Positions 1 to 8,770 are shown, numbered from the stretch's first letter. The stretch: DNA of 31,541 nucleotides from JAZKBN01 sp040388605 (GCA_040388605.1 JAZKBN010000024.1:1-31541), one strand, 5' to 3'. Numbers and translations are program-made. Notes: generated by a model from the letters alone, not told the origin.

Positions 1-1943
1 CCGGCAGCAATGCTGCGTGTGGTTACCACACGGCCAATACCATCAGTTACAGAAAGCATTGAAGCTTTTGCCTTGGCATTAACAGGTATGTTCAGGTTTG
101 AGTTGGCAGGGTTAGGGAATGCAGAACCCCATGCGAACTCGGTAACAATGGTTTTGTTTCCAAGGGGAAGCACCATGTTATCGAACCAAGCTTTAACGTG
201 GGTCATGTAGGCAGCAAGAAATGCCGGGGTGTTCATCTGATCGAAACGGATAGGAACGTAAACTACTTTCCAGTTAGGACCGTTGTTACGCACAGCCGCT
301 ACTATGCCGTTTGCAATTGCTCCATGGTAAAGGGCTGCAACAGAATAATCGCTGTTTGCATTAATGTCAATTAAATCAGGGGACCAGCCATTGGCATTGG
401 TACCTGCGGTAAGCGTTCCGTTGGCAATACCGCCGAAAATAGAATCAGTAGCCGGAATTTGAAGTGAACGGGAAACTGCGCCTGCACCTGCGTAATCATC
501 CATATAAGTTGCGCCCATGTAATCGGCATAGAAACCGGTAACAACATCTGAACGAACCTGGTCCATTTCCCAGCCAATATCCTGGCCGGCAATAAACAGG
601 TTTCCACCGCGGTCGAGGAAGGTTTTAAGCTTTGCTGCGTCATCTTCGGTAAGCGTATTTACTGACAGTGTGCCGGTATTTAAATAAATATCGCGAACCG
701 TTGAGCTCTCAAGTGATTCTGATTTCAGCTGTGTAAATTCATCGGCAGTAAGTACCACAGATTTGATTTGTGCAGCTGACATTGCATTATTAAGTTTGGT
801 AACTGACTGCTTCTGCACATACAATGTGTTTGCAGGGCCAATGGCGGTAATGTTTACCGTTGTGCCGAAGGTTGGGAAAGTAGTGGTGCTGCCTGCCCAG
901 ATTGTAAGGTTTGCCTTCAGGTTCAGAGAGTCTGAGGTAATTACACCTACCTGTAACAATTGATTGCCATGACTTGGAATAGTTGCGAACAATGTGTCCT
1001 GGCTTGTTACACCGTTAATTTTAAGGAATGACTGCCAGCTTGCAGGGAATGTTCCTGTTCTTTTCAACACAATCCGGTAATCTTCGCCGGCTTCTGTATT
1101 GCTTGGGTTAAAGTTAACATCATACCAGGTAGTATCGCCGGAGGGAGCCAAATGCGTAGTGCCGTTAATTGAATTCATATTGAGCTCAAGGTTAGGGCTT
1201 GAATAACCTGCATTAAGCACTTCCTTATTCGTGTTATTCTGCACAAAAGCAATGGTGGCAAGCTGGGTCATATCATAAATATTAGCCATTTTCCATTTGA
1301 AATCATAAACTACGCTATCGCCGGCAGTCATACTTGCAGGGGTGGCGGTGCCGGCAGAGCCGTTAGCGAATTTCTTAAATACGAAATCAAACTCCTTTTC
1401 ACCGTTTGTGCCCGGAGGCGTTGCAAAGCGTACATCTTTCTCAACAACAGCTGAAAGCAAGGTGTATGCACTGGTGATATCAGTTTCAGCAGTTAATTTA
1501 ACAGTTACATAAATAGTATCCTGTGTTGTACCTGCGTTATCAACTATACGGTGTTTAACATCAACTTTAAACTGAGAGCTTACAGTACTGCGGTTCTCAA
1601 CCAATTGGGGAGTCCATCCGCCGGAGAAGCCTGCGGGAATACCGTTGTGCACATTGCCGTCAATGACTGAATTGGGAACACCGGTAACGTTATAATAATT
1701 TACCCTTGCCGCAGACTCAGCCGTATTGTGGTTATACATAGGGTCTACTCCCGGCCAGGAAGTATGGTACTTAATCCTGATCATTTTATCGCCTACCTCG
1801 GCAATAGCTGCATTCAGGTTGGGTGCGTTAGCCGCACATGGCCCGCAGCTTGCCTGTGTAAAGTGCTCAAGCAAAACCAGTCTCTGTTGGGCGCCCGCTG
1901 CCAGGGGCAATAACAGGAAAAGGAGAACGTAAATTTTCTTCAT
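1..1943 (-). CDS. Omp28-related secreted thioredoxin-like protein with T9SS tail (partial)
   Basis: This minus-strand reading frame starts at the ATG at 1943 and stays open to the window edge, giving about 647 residues without its C-terminus. Residues 1-19 form a Sec signal peptide (MKKIYVLLFLLLPLAAGAQ). A thioredoxin-like domain follows, with a CGPC redox motif at residues 33-36 and the typical VTGVP cis-proline loop near residue 90. This arrangement is that of Omp28-related outer membrane proteins of Bacteroidota. The middle part reads as beta-rich extracellular sequence. The last visible residues include FPNPANSNLNI, the opening of a T9SS type A sorting domain, so only roughly the last 40 residues should be missing. 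The likely role is an envelope or secreted protein with thiol-redox potential; the substrate is unknown. The gene is divergent from the secreted-protein gene at 2103. Confidence 0.85.
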   Translation of the reverse strand, partial: MKKIYVLLFLLLPLAAGAQQRLVLLEHFTQASCGPCAANAPNLNAAIAEVGDKMIRIKYHTSWPGVDPMYNHNTAESAARVNYYNVTGVPNSVIDGNVHNGIPAGFSGGWTPQLVENRSTVSSQFKVDVKHRIVDNAGTTQDTIYVTVKLTAETDITSAYTLLSAVVEKDVRFATPPGTNGEKEFDFVFKKFANGSAGTATPASMTAGDSVVYDFKWKMANIYDMTQLATIAFVQNNTNKEVLNAGYSSPNLELNMNSINGTTHLAPSGDTTWYDVNFNPSNTEAGEDYRIVLKRTGTFPASWQSFLKINGVTSQDTLFATIPSHGNQLLQVGVITSDSLNLKANLTIWAGSTTTFPTFGTTVNITAIGPANTLYVQKQSVTKLNNAMSAAQIKSVVLTADEFTQLKSESLESSTVRDIYLNTGTLSVNTLTEDDAAKLKTFLDRGGNLFIAGQDIGWEMDQVRSDVVTGFYADYMGATYMDDYAGAGAVSRSLQIPATDSIFGGIANGTLTAGTNANGWSPDLIDINANSDYSVAALYHGAIANGIVAAVRNNGPNWKVVYVPIRFDQMNTPAFLAAYMTHVKAWFDNMVLPLGNKTIVTEFAWGSAFPNPANSNLNIPVNAKAKASMLSVTDGIGRVVTTRSIAA

Positions 1944-2062
1944 GGATGTTAAGAAAGGTTGATTAAAGAATATGTAAAACTATAAAAAATCCCGGTTTGT
2001 TTCGTACAATCGCTCCTATTTATTATTTAGTAAGCAAAATGGCAGGTTCACAGAACTTTTTA

Positions 2063-2087
2063 TAGCTTTGAGAGGCAGATACTTTTG
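2063..2087 (+). promoter_or_regulatory. Candidate Bacteroidota -7 elements upstream of the secreted protein gene
   Basis: Two exact TAnnTTTG matches lie just before the gene at 2103: TAGCTTTG at 2063-2070 and TACTTTTG at 2080-2087. The first would give a leader of about 25 bases. Neither has a clear TTTG -33 box at the expected distance, so the assignment rests on the -7 match and position only. Confidence 0.3.
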
Positions 2088-2102
2088 CTTTATTTTGCCT
2101 CG

Positions 2103-3635
2103 ATGAAAACCTGCCTGATTTTCTTGCTTTTTGTATTTTTGAATGCTTCATTTACCGGGGCTCAAAATCTTATAAGGCAGGTCTTGCATGTACCGACAGG
2201 TGCAATTTCGGCACAGGGGCGAAGCATGTATGTAAGCGAAAACACAGAATCGGGGCAATCCGGCGCGGCCATTGCAGTTGCCGGCTTTGCCGAATTTCAA
2301 GGTAAAACCTTACCGCAGGTTACTGCCTTCAGTGCAGAAGGAGATTTAATATGGGATTCCACAGCATTGCTTCCCGCAGGCTATTCCGGTACGGCACTGG
2401 GAATTACAGGTTATAAAGTGCAAAACCCTGAAACCTATGAACCTGAAACCGGGTGGATGGTTTGCGGTGAATGTACCGACAGCACAGGCGATATAAATAT
2501 GTTTGTTTGGCGAATACCGGCAAATAAAGGCTCCGGGTTCAAAAGCAAGCTGCAAATTTACCCCTCGCCCGGGCGGGTGCAGAGCTTAAAGTGTATAGTT
2601 CAGCTGGTTGGTTCCTATGAATTTGTTGCTGCCGGTTTCTGTACCGATACCAATTCAGGGTACAATGCCATGTTTGCGGTTCGGCTGAACAGCAAGCTCG
2701 ATACTTTAAGCACACTGATTATACAGGAAGGAATCAACGACTATGTGCAAAGTATTTGCACTTTCCCCGTTTCATTCAGAAACGAAAAAACACCGGCCTA
2801 TGCAATTTCAGGCGATATAACCTATGCAAAATCAGGTATCAGGACAAAATTACTGGCCCTTGATTATTTCAATAACACACTTTGGGAGGCAATCGGCGGA
2901 ACCGATAACCAGTTCGGAAATCAAAGTGTTTGCCTGGTAAAAATGCCCGGCGATACAAATAACCATTTTTATATAACCGGTGAAGGTCAGCCGGATATAC
3001 GCAGCCGCTTCGACAATACATTTGCCCATATTTTACATAACGGCAGCATTGCAACCCAATCTTATTTCGGCAGCACAGGTAACGATGCCACATTCAGCAC
3101 CGCTCCGTATTACACAAATACAGGTATGCCGGTTTTAATAAGCACCGGCTATTACAGTTCTTCAGCTAAGCCCCTTGAAAATTATGTGATGCTGAATTTC
3201 AGGGATACAAGCGGGCAGGAAATAAGCGATTTAAAAGACCTCAGGCAGCCATTAGGGGGCATTGGTTACAGCATTGCAGCAATGCCGCTAAAAAATAAAA
3301 TAGTTATAAGCGGTACTGCAACAGATTCGGTCAGGAAGCTGTTTATACAAATACTTGAAGTACCCCGGGTAAAGGAAACCTGTAATCCTGTTTACTATTT
3401 TGAAGGCAAATTAAGGTTTGCAGAATGCCATAACCGGTATTCCCGCACCATATCGCACTTAAAGATATATGATATGCGGGGGAAAACTCTGCTTGAAACG
3501 AATAATATCAGCAATTCCGCATCAATTGACCTATTGCTCTGCCCCGGGGTATATATTGCTGAATTGCAGGATTCTGAAAATAAAACGGGCAAATTGGCCG
3601 GTGAGGCGCATCGGACAAAAATTGTGGTTCCCTGA
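2103..3635 (+). CDS. Secreted protein of unknown function with T9SS-type C-terminal domain
   Basis: The frame is open from an ATG at 2085, but the ATG at 2103 is preferred because it places a clean Sec signal peptide (MKTCLIFLLFVFLNASFTGAQ) at the N-terminus, giving 510 residues. The body alternates short beta-type segments with repeated ITG, SGD and AGF strings. It looks like a beta-propeller or beta-sandwich surface protein, but no catalytic motif is visible. The last 90 residues contain LKIYDMRGKTLL and CPGVYIAEL, the hallmarks of a T9SS type A sorting domain. The ending, TKIVVP, departs from the usual basic K-[LIV]-x-K-E tail. A small T9SS cargo pseudogene begins 69 bases downstream on the same strand, so the two may have formed an operon. 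Export is well supported; the function is not recognised. Confidence 0.8.
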   Translation: MKTCLIFLLFVFLNASFTGAQNLIRQVLHVPTGAISAQGRSMYVSENTESGQSGAAIAVAGFAEFQGKTLPQVTAFSAEGDLIWDSTALLPAGYSGTALGITGYKVQNPETYEPETGWMVCGECTDSTGDINMFVWRIPANKGSGFKSKLQIYPSPGRVQSLKCIVQLVGSYEFVAAGFCTDTNSGYNAMFAVRLNSKLDTLSTLIIQEGINDYVQSICTFPVSFRNEKTPAYAISGDITYAKSGIRTKLLALDYFNNTLWEAIGGTDNQFGNQSVCLVKMPGDTNNHFYITGEGQPDIRSRFDNTFAHILHNGSIATQSYFGSTGNDATFSTAPYYTNTGMPVLISTGYYSSSAKPLENYVMLNFRDTSGQEISDLKDLRQPLGGIGYSIAAMPLKNKIVISGTATDSVRKLFIQILEVPRVKETCNPVYYFEGKLRFAECHNRYSRTISHLKIYDMRGKTLLETNNISNSASIDLLLCPGVYIAELQDSENKTGKLAGEAHRTKIVVP

Positions 3636-3704
3636 TTTTACCAATGAAAATTATGCCAATAGGCCGTTATTTGCTAAATTGCATTGTATTTTACCATTCA
3701 ACGC

Positions 3705-4336
3705 ATGCGCAAACTAATACTATCGGCCATTATTTTGCTTGTTAGCCAAGCCTCACTATTTGCCCAGTCTTTACAGGTCACAGATCTTGAATCTTCGATT
3801 TCCGACACAGCTCCCGGAAGCGTTTTAATAACGGGGCGGTAGGCAACCAGAGTACATATTTCTGCTGGGGTATTAACTGTTACGGCCCGGGCACTAACCA
3901 AAGCCCCGATACCATAACCCTGCCTGCAAACGCTACCAATAACACTTTTAAAGCCTACCTAGATCCCCAATGGGACGGTACCCAAATAAGCGTTAGTTAC
4001 CGCTTTTTTGTAGTGGGCGACACTGCCAACAAAATTGAATTCACTATTAACTACCTTACCGATATTGCATTAGGCAACCGCATTTCTGCCGAAAATTCAA
4101 ATTTCAGGCTTGTTGGCGCAAACCCTGTAAGCGGTAATTCAGTAACTTTCAGCAGCAGCTTTACCGGCAACCAAAGCATCAGTATTACAGACCTGAAAGG
4201 ACGTACTCTGCTTACTCAAAATATTAATTCCGGAATGACTGCCGTTAATATAAACGGTTTACCTGCAGGCATATACCATGCAGTACTTAACCGCAATGGT
4301 GTTCCTTCCGCAAGGAAAAAATTCATAAAAGAATAA
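3705..4336 (+). pseudogene. Frameshifted small T9SS cargo protein
   Basis: An ATG at 3705 opens a signal peptide (MRKLILSAIILLVSQASLFAQ) followed by a short beta segment, and this frame stops at TAG 3840-3842. From about 3839 a second frame continues without stop to 4336. It reads VGNQSTYFCWGINCYGPG, a beta-sandwich segment, and then a complete T9SS type A sorting domain (ITDLKGRTLL, LPAGIYHAVL, terminal KKFIKE). One extra G in the GGGG run at 3833-3836 would join the halves into one protein of about 210 residues. Related small T9SS proteins, from memory, have a longer stretch between the signal peptide and the YFCWG motif, so an additional internal deletion is possible. Either a real inactivating mutation or a homopolymer sequencing error would fit. 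Confidence 0.75.
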
Positions 4337-4400
4337 GTATATATTCTTAAACAAGGTTCCTTATATACCAAAATACGAGGACAAATTCAGTTTTGCCATT

Positions 4401-4427
4401 AAAACCGCCATATCCGGCGGTTTTTTT
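4401..4427 (+). terminator. Rho-independent terminator after the T9SS pseudogene
   Basis: AAAACCGCC at 4401-4409 pairs with GGCGGTTTT at 4416-4424 around a six-base loop, followed by a T run. It lies 64 bases after the stop of the pseudogene. Confidence 0.85.
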
Positions 4428-4522
4428 ATTTTCAACCCTTCCTGGCTTTTAATGTCAGCTTACTTATGCCGGTGCAATGTATTTGAAACTGAAAAAAGAC
4501 AAATAAAACCGCTTTAAAATCT

Positions 4523-4540
4523 ATACTTATTCATAAGTAT
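4523..4540. promoter_or_regulatory. Perfect 8-bp inverted repeat upstream of the caspase-Sel1 gene
   Basis: ATACTTAT at 4523-4530 and ATAAGTAT at 4533-4540 are exact inverted copies separated by two bases. The element is AT-rich, has no T tail and sits about 70 bases before the protease gene. A dimeric-regulator operator is more likely than a terminator. No regulator gene is adjacent, so this is a positional inference only. Confidence 0.35.
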
Positions 4541-4608
4541 GCATAACTTGGCAAGGCAGTGAGTTTGCTTATTTATTTAAAACCAAGCCATTAAACATAG
4601 GTGATTCT

Positions 4609-6867
4609 GTGTTTAGGCATAATGAGCTACTCCGCATAACAAAACACCTCAAGCACTTGTATTCTAATATTTTACATTTTTATTTCAGACTAATCCTGTC
4701 GATTTTCCTGATCTCAGGACCTGTGTGTTGGCTTGGTGCTCAAAATATAAAACACAGAAGTTCCGAAAAAAAAAACAGCTCAAAGCTTTCCCATAAGGCC
4801 GGTTTCAAGGCACAGCTTAAACCTGCCGAGCCTGCTCATTCAGTTATTGCTGCAGATTCCGGTGAGGATGAAGATGCAGAGCCTGCCGATAAAACCGGCA
4901 ACAGGTATATTAAACGATGTGCCCTGGTTGTTGCATGTGAAGAATACCAATTCCTAAGCAGGCTTAATAACCCTATTAACGACGGAAGGGCCATGTATGC
5001 CACCCTTGAAAAGGCAGGCTTTAAGACTGATACCCTTTTTAACCCGAATATGCAGGAGCTGAATGCTGCATTAATTTTATGGAAAGGCAAGCTTAAGCAT
5101 ACCCGTGAAGCACTTTTTTACTTTGCCGGTCATGGGCTTAGCCACGGCGACCAAAATTATATAGTTCCGCTTGGCGGGAAATTAGATTTTACAAGCAGGG
5201 AAACCCTGGAAAAGAAATGCTTACCCGTTCAGCAATTGGTTAACAATATGGAAGCTGCCCGCGTTCCTATTCAAATGCTGATTATAGATGCCTGCCGCGA
5301 TTACCCTGTAGACCCGGCGGCAAAAGACTTCGGCAGCATGACCCTGAAAGTGAACGACAGGCGAGGTGTCGGAATTATTTACGCCACGGGCGCAGGCAAT
5401 AAATCTTTCGACGGGGTACCGAATACAAACGGCGTATTTACAGCCTGTGTAGTGAAGCACCTGCTGCAACCCGAACAGCGATTTAATGATATGGTGGGTA
5501 AAATTGTTGATGAGGTACGCGAAGCCACTTATTACCGACAAATACCTAAAGATATCCAAATGTCGATGTCGACATACTGCTTTGTATCGGGGGCTGAAAA
5601 ATTTGCTGTTGACAGCAGCATACTAAAGCAGGAAGCCGGTAAATACAAAATCACTAATGCCGAATTCACTAAGCCGGAAAAACCGGTATCGGTGCCGGAC
5701 GGGGTTTGGTTTAACAAAAACAAGCTTATTGAAAAAGGTGATTTTTTCAGCGCAATCTGCAAACCGGAAAATGCAATAGCCTGCTTTGCTCATGCTGCTG
5801 AGCTGGGTAACCCGGAAGGTTTATATAAAATTGGCTGCATGTGTCAGTACGGCCGATGTGTACCTAAAGATTATAGGCTTGCCCTTGAATTCTTTAATAA
5901 AGCCGCAGATCTCGAGCATATACCAAGCGTATATAAAGCCGGTTCTATGCACTTTCTTGATATATACGGAATGGTGGATTACGAGAATGCCCTTAAACAT
6001 TTCAGGCTGGCTGCACAAGAAGGTTACGAGGAAGCAGAAAATGCCATTGGGGCTGCTTATGTAAGCGGCGAAGGTGTGCCCCTTAATTATACTGAAGGCA
6101 TTAAATGGTATAAGCGTGCTGCATCACATGGCTGTCCGGGCGCATTCTCGAACCTGGGCGCTATGTATGCAGGCGGACTTGGTGTGCCTAAAGACCTTAA
6201 TGAAGCATTTAAATATTTTACCAAAGGGGCAGCCAAAGGCGAGGCGCTCAGCTTTGCGAAATTAGGAGCCATGTATATGATTGGTAACGGTGTGCCTGTA
6301 GATTACAATGAGGCCCGTAAAAACCTGATTGCCGGCGCTGAGCTGGGGCAGGCAGCAGCCATGTCTGATTTGGGATATATGTTTCAGCTGGGCTTAGGTA
6401 TGAGCCCCAATAATACCGAGGCCTTGAGGTGGTATAAAAAAGCTGCCCTGCAAAATTTACCAACTGCAATTGCTAACACAGGCGATATCTATAATGTATT
6501 AAAAAATTATGATGAAGCCATTATTTGGACAAGGAAAGCAGCCCGATTAGGCGAGCCTACCGGCCAATCTAACTACGGCGAAATGTTCCTGCTGGGAACC
6601 GGGGTAGAACAAAACAATGATTCAGCGTATTATTGGTTTAACAGCTCTGCAGCAAAAGAATCGGTATGGGGGCAGTGGAATTTGGCGAAGTTTTATGATT
6701 CAGGTACCGTTGTGAAAAAGGATTTAACAAAAGCCCGTGAACTGTTTACACTTGCCGCGGCCGGAGGAATAGAGCAGGCAAAACAAAGGTTGGAAGAATT
6801 AGCTAAGAACGATCCTGCAGCCGGGAGCAGTCAGGAAAATGTAAAGCTTAAAAAGGCCGAAAAGTAA
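4609..6867 (+). CDS. Exported caspase-like (C14) protease with C-terminal Sel1 repeats
   Basis: The predicted protein has 752 residues. A hydrophobic segment at residues 21-45, ending WLGAQ, is a signal peptide or membrane anchor, so the protein is exported. A charged linker leads to a caspase/metacaspase fold at about residues 102-325. The catalytic dyad is visible: His175 in YFAGHG and Cys229 in IIDACRDYP. Residues 380-730 hold about nine Sel1/TPR-like alpha-alpha repeats with recurring LG.MY..G.GVP.(D/N)Y.EA.KWY..AA signatures, normally used for protein binding. The start is a GTG at 4609; the frame is open upstream to a stop at 4534 with no ATG, so the exact start is uncertain. The gene stands alone, with a terminator before it and a shared hairpin after it. 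Fold and dyad are strongly supported; substrate and trigger are unknown. Confidence 0.85.
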   Translation: MFRHNELLRITKHLKHLYSNILHFYFRLILSIFLISGPVCWLGAQNIKHRSSEKKNSSKLSHKAGFKAQLKPAEPAHSVIAADSGEDEDAEPADKTGNRYIKRCALVVACEEYQFLSRLNNPINDGRAMYATLEKAGFKTDTLFNPNMQELNAALILWKGKLKHTREALFYFAGHGLSHGDQNYIVPLGGKLDFTSRETLEKKCLPVQQLVNNMEAARVPIQMLIIDACRDYPVDPAAKDFGSMTLKVNDRRGVGIIYATGAGNKSFDGVPNTNGVFTACVVKHLLQPEQRFNDMVGKIVDEVREATYYRQIPKDIQMSMSTYCFVSGAEKFAVDSSILKQEAGKYKITNAEFTKPEKPVSVPDGVWFNKNKLIEKGDFFSAICKPENAIACFAHAAELGNPEGLYKIGCMCQYGRCVPKDYRLALEFFNKAADLEHIPSVYKAGSMHFLDIYGMVDYENALKHFRLAAQEGYEEAENAIGAAYVSGEGVPLNYTEGIKWYKRAASHGCPGAFSNLGAMYAGGLGVPKDLNEAFKYFTKGAAKGEALSFAKLGAMYMIGNGVPVDYNEARKNLIAGAELGQAAAMSDLGYMFQLGLGMSPNNTEALRWYKKAALQNLPTAIANTGDIYNVLKNYDEAIIWTRKAARLGEPTGQSNYGEMFLLGTGVEQNNDSAYYWFNSSAAKESVWGQWNLAKFYDSGTVVKKDLTKARELFTLAAAGGIEQAKQRLEELAKNDPAAGSSQENVKLKKAEK

Positions 6868-6920
6868 ATACGGTTTCACGGTTTGTTAAAATTCAACAAA
6901 GCCAAAACCCTTAAAAAATG

Positions 6921-6949
6921 AAATACCGCCCGGAATGCAGGCGGCATTT
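6921..6949. terminator. Shared hairpin terminator between the caspase and cold-shock genes
   Basis: CCGCC at 6926-6930 pairs with GGCGG at 6940-6944. It is flanked by AAAT and ATTT arms and one A/C mismatch that becomes a G-U pair on the minus strand. The minus-strand copy is followed by a T-rich stretch. It lies between two convergent genes and could stop transcripts from both, better for the minus strand. Confidence 0.5.
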
Positions 6950-7110
6950 AAATAGATTCCCTTTTTGTACTAAAAGTACGGGTAATAGGTAAGAAAGATA
7001 TTCCTGATAAAATTCTGCCTGGCCTACTGTTGCGGACGTACTTTTGTTCGCAGCGGCATCAACAGAAGAAAGCTTAATTTACTCAGTAACCTTCGCGAGC
7101 GAAGCTATAA

Positions 7111-7302
7111 TTAGATCCTTTCTACGTTGTAGGCATTCAGCCCTTTTTTTCCTTCGCGCACTTCGAACGAAACTTTGTCGTTCTCGCGAATCTGATGAAC
7201 TAAGCCGCTGGCGTGTACAAAGATGTCTTGTTTAGAGTCATCTTGTACTATAAAGCCAAAGCCTTTGCTCTCGTTGAAAAATTTTACGGTACCGGTTTTC
7301 AT
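7111..7302 (-). CDS. Cold-shock protein (CspA family)
   Basis: This 63-residue protein is a complete single cold-shock domain. It starts MKTGTVKFFNESKGFGFI and carries the RNP1 motif KGFGFI and the RNP2-type motif DIFVHAS. The family binds single-stranded RNA and DNA as a five-strand OB-fold barrel, acts as a cytosolic RNA chaperone and is often induced at low temperature. Length and motifs match the family exactly, so the assignment is firm; which paralogue it is cannot be told. The gene is monocistronic and convergent with the caspase-Sel1 gene. An exact TAnnTTTG element lies 25 bases upstream of the ATG. Its leader is short, unlike the long thermosensor leader of enterobacterial cspA. Confidence 0.95.
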   Translation of the reverse strand: MKTGTVKFFNESKGFGFIVQDDSKQDIFVHASGLVHQIRENDKVSFEVREGKKGLNAYNVERI

Positions 7303-7326
7303 GTAAAATTGGTTTAATGTTCGCTA

Positions 7327-7334
7327 CAAATGTA
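7327..7334 (-). promoter_or_regulatory. Candidate -7 promoter element of the cold-shock gene
   Basis: The minus strand reads TACATTTG here, an exact TAnnTTTG match 25 bases before the ATG. A T-rich tract about 20 bases further upstream may stand in for the -33 TTTG box. The predicted leader is under 20 bases. Confidence 0.4.
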
Positions 7335-7397
7335 AATGAATATTCCGGATAAAAAATCAGTCTATCAAACAGCAGGCTTTATTAAATTGCGGCCCCT

Positions 7398-7438
7398 TAG
7401 CCAATTACAGAAAAACAATTTATGTAAGTAATTGGTTA
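7398..7438. repeat. Inverted repeat between the cold-shock and isochorismate synthase genes
   Basis: CCAATTAC at 7401-7408 and GTAATTGG at 7428-7435 are exact inverted copies. Including a G-U pair, the match extends to 11 base pairs around a 19-base AT-rich centre. There is no T tail. It lies between divergent genes and could be an operator pair or an RNA hairpin. Confidence 0.35.
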
Positions 7439-7589
7439 TCAGCAATAATCTCTTTTATCTCATAGCAAAAGAGGAAAATTAATCGGGCACACTTATTTTG
7501 ACTAATAAGTAAAAAGCCCTCACATTCATCATAAAATTACCAATATCGGTCAGCAATCCGCTTCCGTTTTCCTGAAATCAGGGCAAATT

Positions 7590-8750
7590 TTGCCTGATTT
7601 TGCCTTTGCAGCCTGGCGCTTACCGGGCCGGGAAGAAATTTCTGTATCGGTTTGCAAAAACGTTGTTGAACCGGCACCCGGTTCAGCCCTGCCGGATAGC
7701 AGCGGTTTCTTTGCCGCAGGCTTTGCAGACAACAGTGCCCGTTATTGGCTTCCTGCTGAGGCGGGCCTGCAGCTAAACGATGCCGGCCAGGTTCTTAACA
7801 GAACCTATACAGCCGATTCACCTGCATACAATTCTGAAGCGGAAAGCTTCCTTGATTTATTACAGGCTTCGTTTCATGATGCCCTGCAAACAATACCTGC
7901 AGGCATTTTTCAGCTGAGCCAATTGCCGGATGCGGCGGAAGCTGAGCTTGCCGGCATGCATTACCGGGCATTGGTTGAAAAGGGAGTTGAAAGCATTAAG
8001 GCCGGGAGGCTAAGAAAAGTTGTGCCGGCCAGGAAACGAAGCATTAGTTTTTCAGGCGCATTTCCGCTGATGCGCTATTTCAGGCTGGCATGCAGGCTTT
8101 ACCCGAATGCTTTTGTTTATGCCCTGCATATTCCGGGCAAAGCCACTTGGGCAGGCGCAACACCGGAAACTTTGCTTTCAGGTAAAGACGGGAAATTGCA
8201 AACAATGGCCCTTGCAGCTACCCGAAGGGCCAAATCTGACTATTTCTATAAAGAGAAATTGCCCCCTGCACCAGACTGGACAGGCAAAGAACTTGAAGAG
8301 CAGGAATTGGTAAGCGAATATATAAGGGACTCTTTTAAACATGCAGGCCTGCCGCATTTTACTGAAACCGGGCCTGCCGAAGTTCAGGCAGGCAGCTTAA
8401 GGCACCTGCGCAGCCGCTTTGAAACTACAGGCGCAACAGATGCACAGAAAACAAATCTGTTAAACTTGTTGCACCCCACCTCTGCCGTAGGAGGCAGCCC
8501 GCGCCAGGCAGCTTTGGAGTTCCTTGAAAAAAACGAGGATCTGGACAGGGGTTTGTATGCCGGTTATATTGGCCCGGCCGATGTTGGTAATTTCAGCATG
8601 TTTGTGAATTTACGCTGCATACAGGTGAAAGGCAATGAAATATTGCTATACGCAGGCGCAGGCCTTACCGGCGATTCTGTTCCGGAGCAGGAATATTTAG
8701 AAACAAAAGCCAAAATGCAAACTTCAGTCGCAGTGCTGAAGTTGCTTTAA
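7590..8750 (+). CDS. menF: Isochorismate synthase (MenF/EntC family)
   Basis: The enzyme converts chorismate to isochorismate, the first step of the classical menaquinone pathway. The chorismate-utilising domain covers about residues 120-386. Visible family motifs are LRKVVPAR with the catalytic lysine (Lys143), WAGATPETLL, HPTSAVGGSP at 295-304, GYIGPAD and AGAGLTGDSVPEQEYLET near the C-terminus. These favour isochorismate synthase over anthranilate or aminodeoxychorismate synthase. The start is uncertain: TTG at 7590 gives 386 residues, but the frame is open back to 7509 with no ATG or GTG. The upstream codons (reading QQSASVFLKSGQILPDFAFA) resemble the N-terminal helix of the family, so the true start may be an ATT, ATC or CTG codon. 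The gene is convergent with menA 20 bases downstream, which supports a menaquinone role rather than a siderophore role. Confidence 0.85.
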   Translation: MPDFAFAAWRLPGREEISVSVCKNVVEPAPGSALPDSSGFFAAGFADNSARYWLPAEAGLQLNDAGQVLNRTYTADSPAYNSEAESFLDLLQASFHDALQTIPAGIFQLSQLPDAAEAELAGMHYRALVEKGVESIKAGRLRKVVPARKRSISFSGAFPLMRYFRLACRLYPNAFVYALHIPGKATWAGATPETLLSGKDGKLQTMALAATRRAKSDYFYKEKLPPAPDWTGKELEEQELVSEYIRDSFKHAGLPHFTETGPAEVQAGSLRHLRSRFETTGATDAQKTNLLNLLHPTSAVGGSPRQAALEFLEKNEDLDRGLYAGYIGPADVGNFSMFVNLRCIQVKGNEILLYAGAGLTGDSVPEQEYLETKAKMQTSVAVLKLL

Positions 8751-8770
8751 AAGAGTGCCTTTTCGTTAAT

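Noticed and set aside
7039..7046. TACTTTTG promoter-like match on the plus strand
   Set aside because: No plus-strand gene follows; the sequence downstream is the 3' end of the minus-strand cold-shock gene.
7090..7105. CTTCGCGAGCGAAG hairpin just after the cold-shock stop codon
   Set aside because: It has a short stem and no T run on the minus strand, so the hairpin at 6921-6949 is the better terminator candidate.
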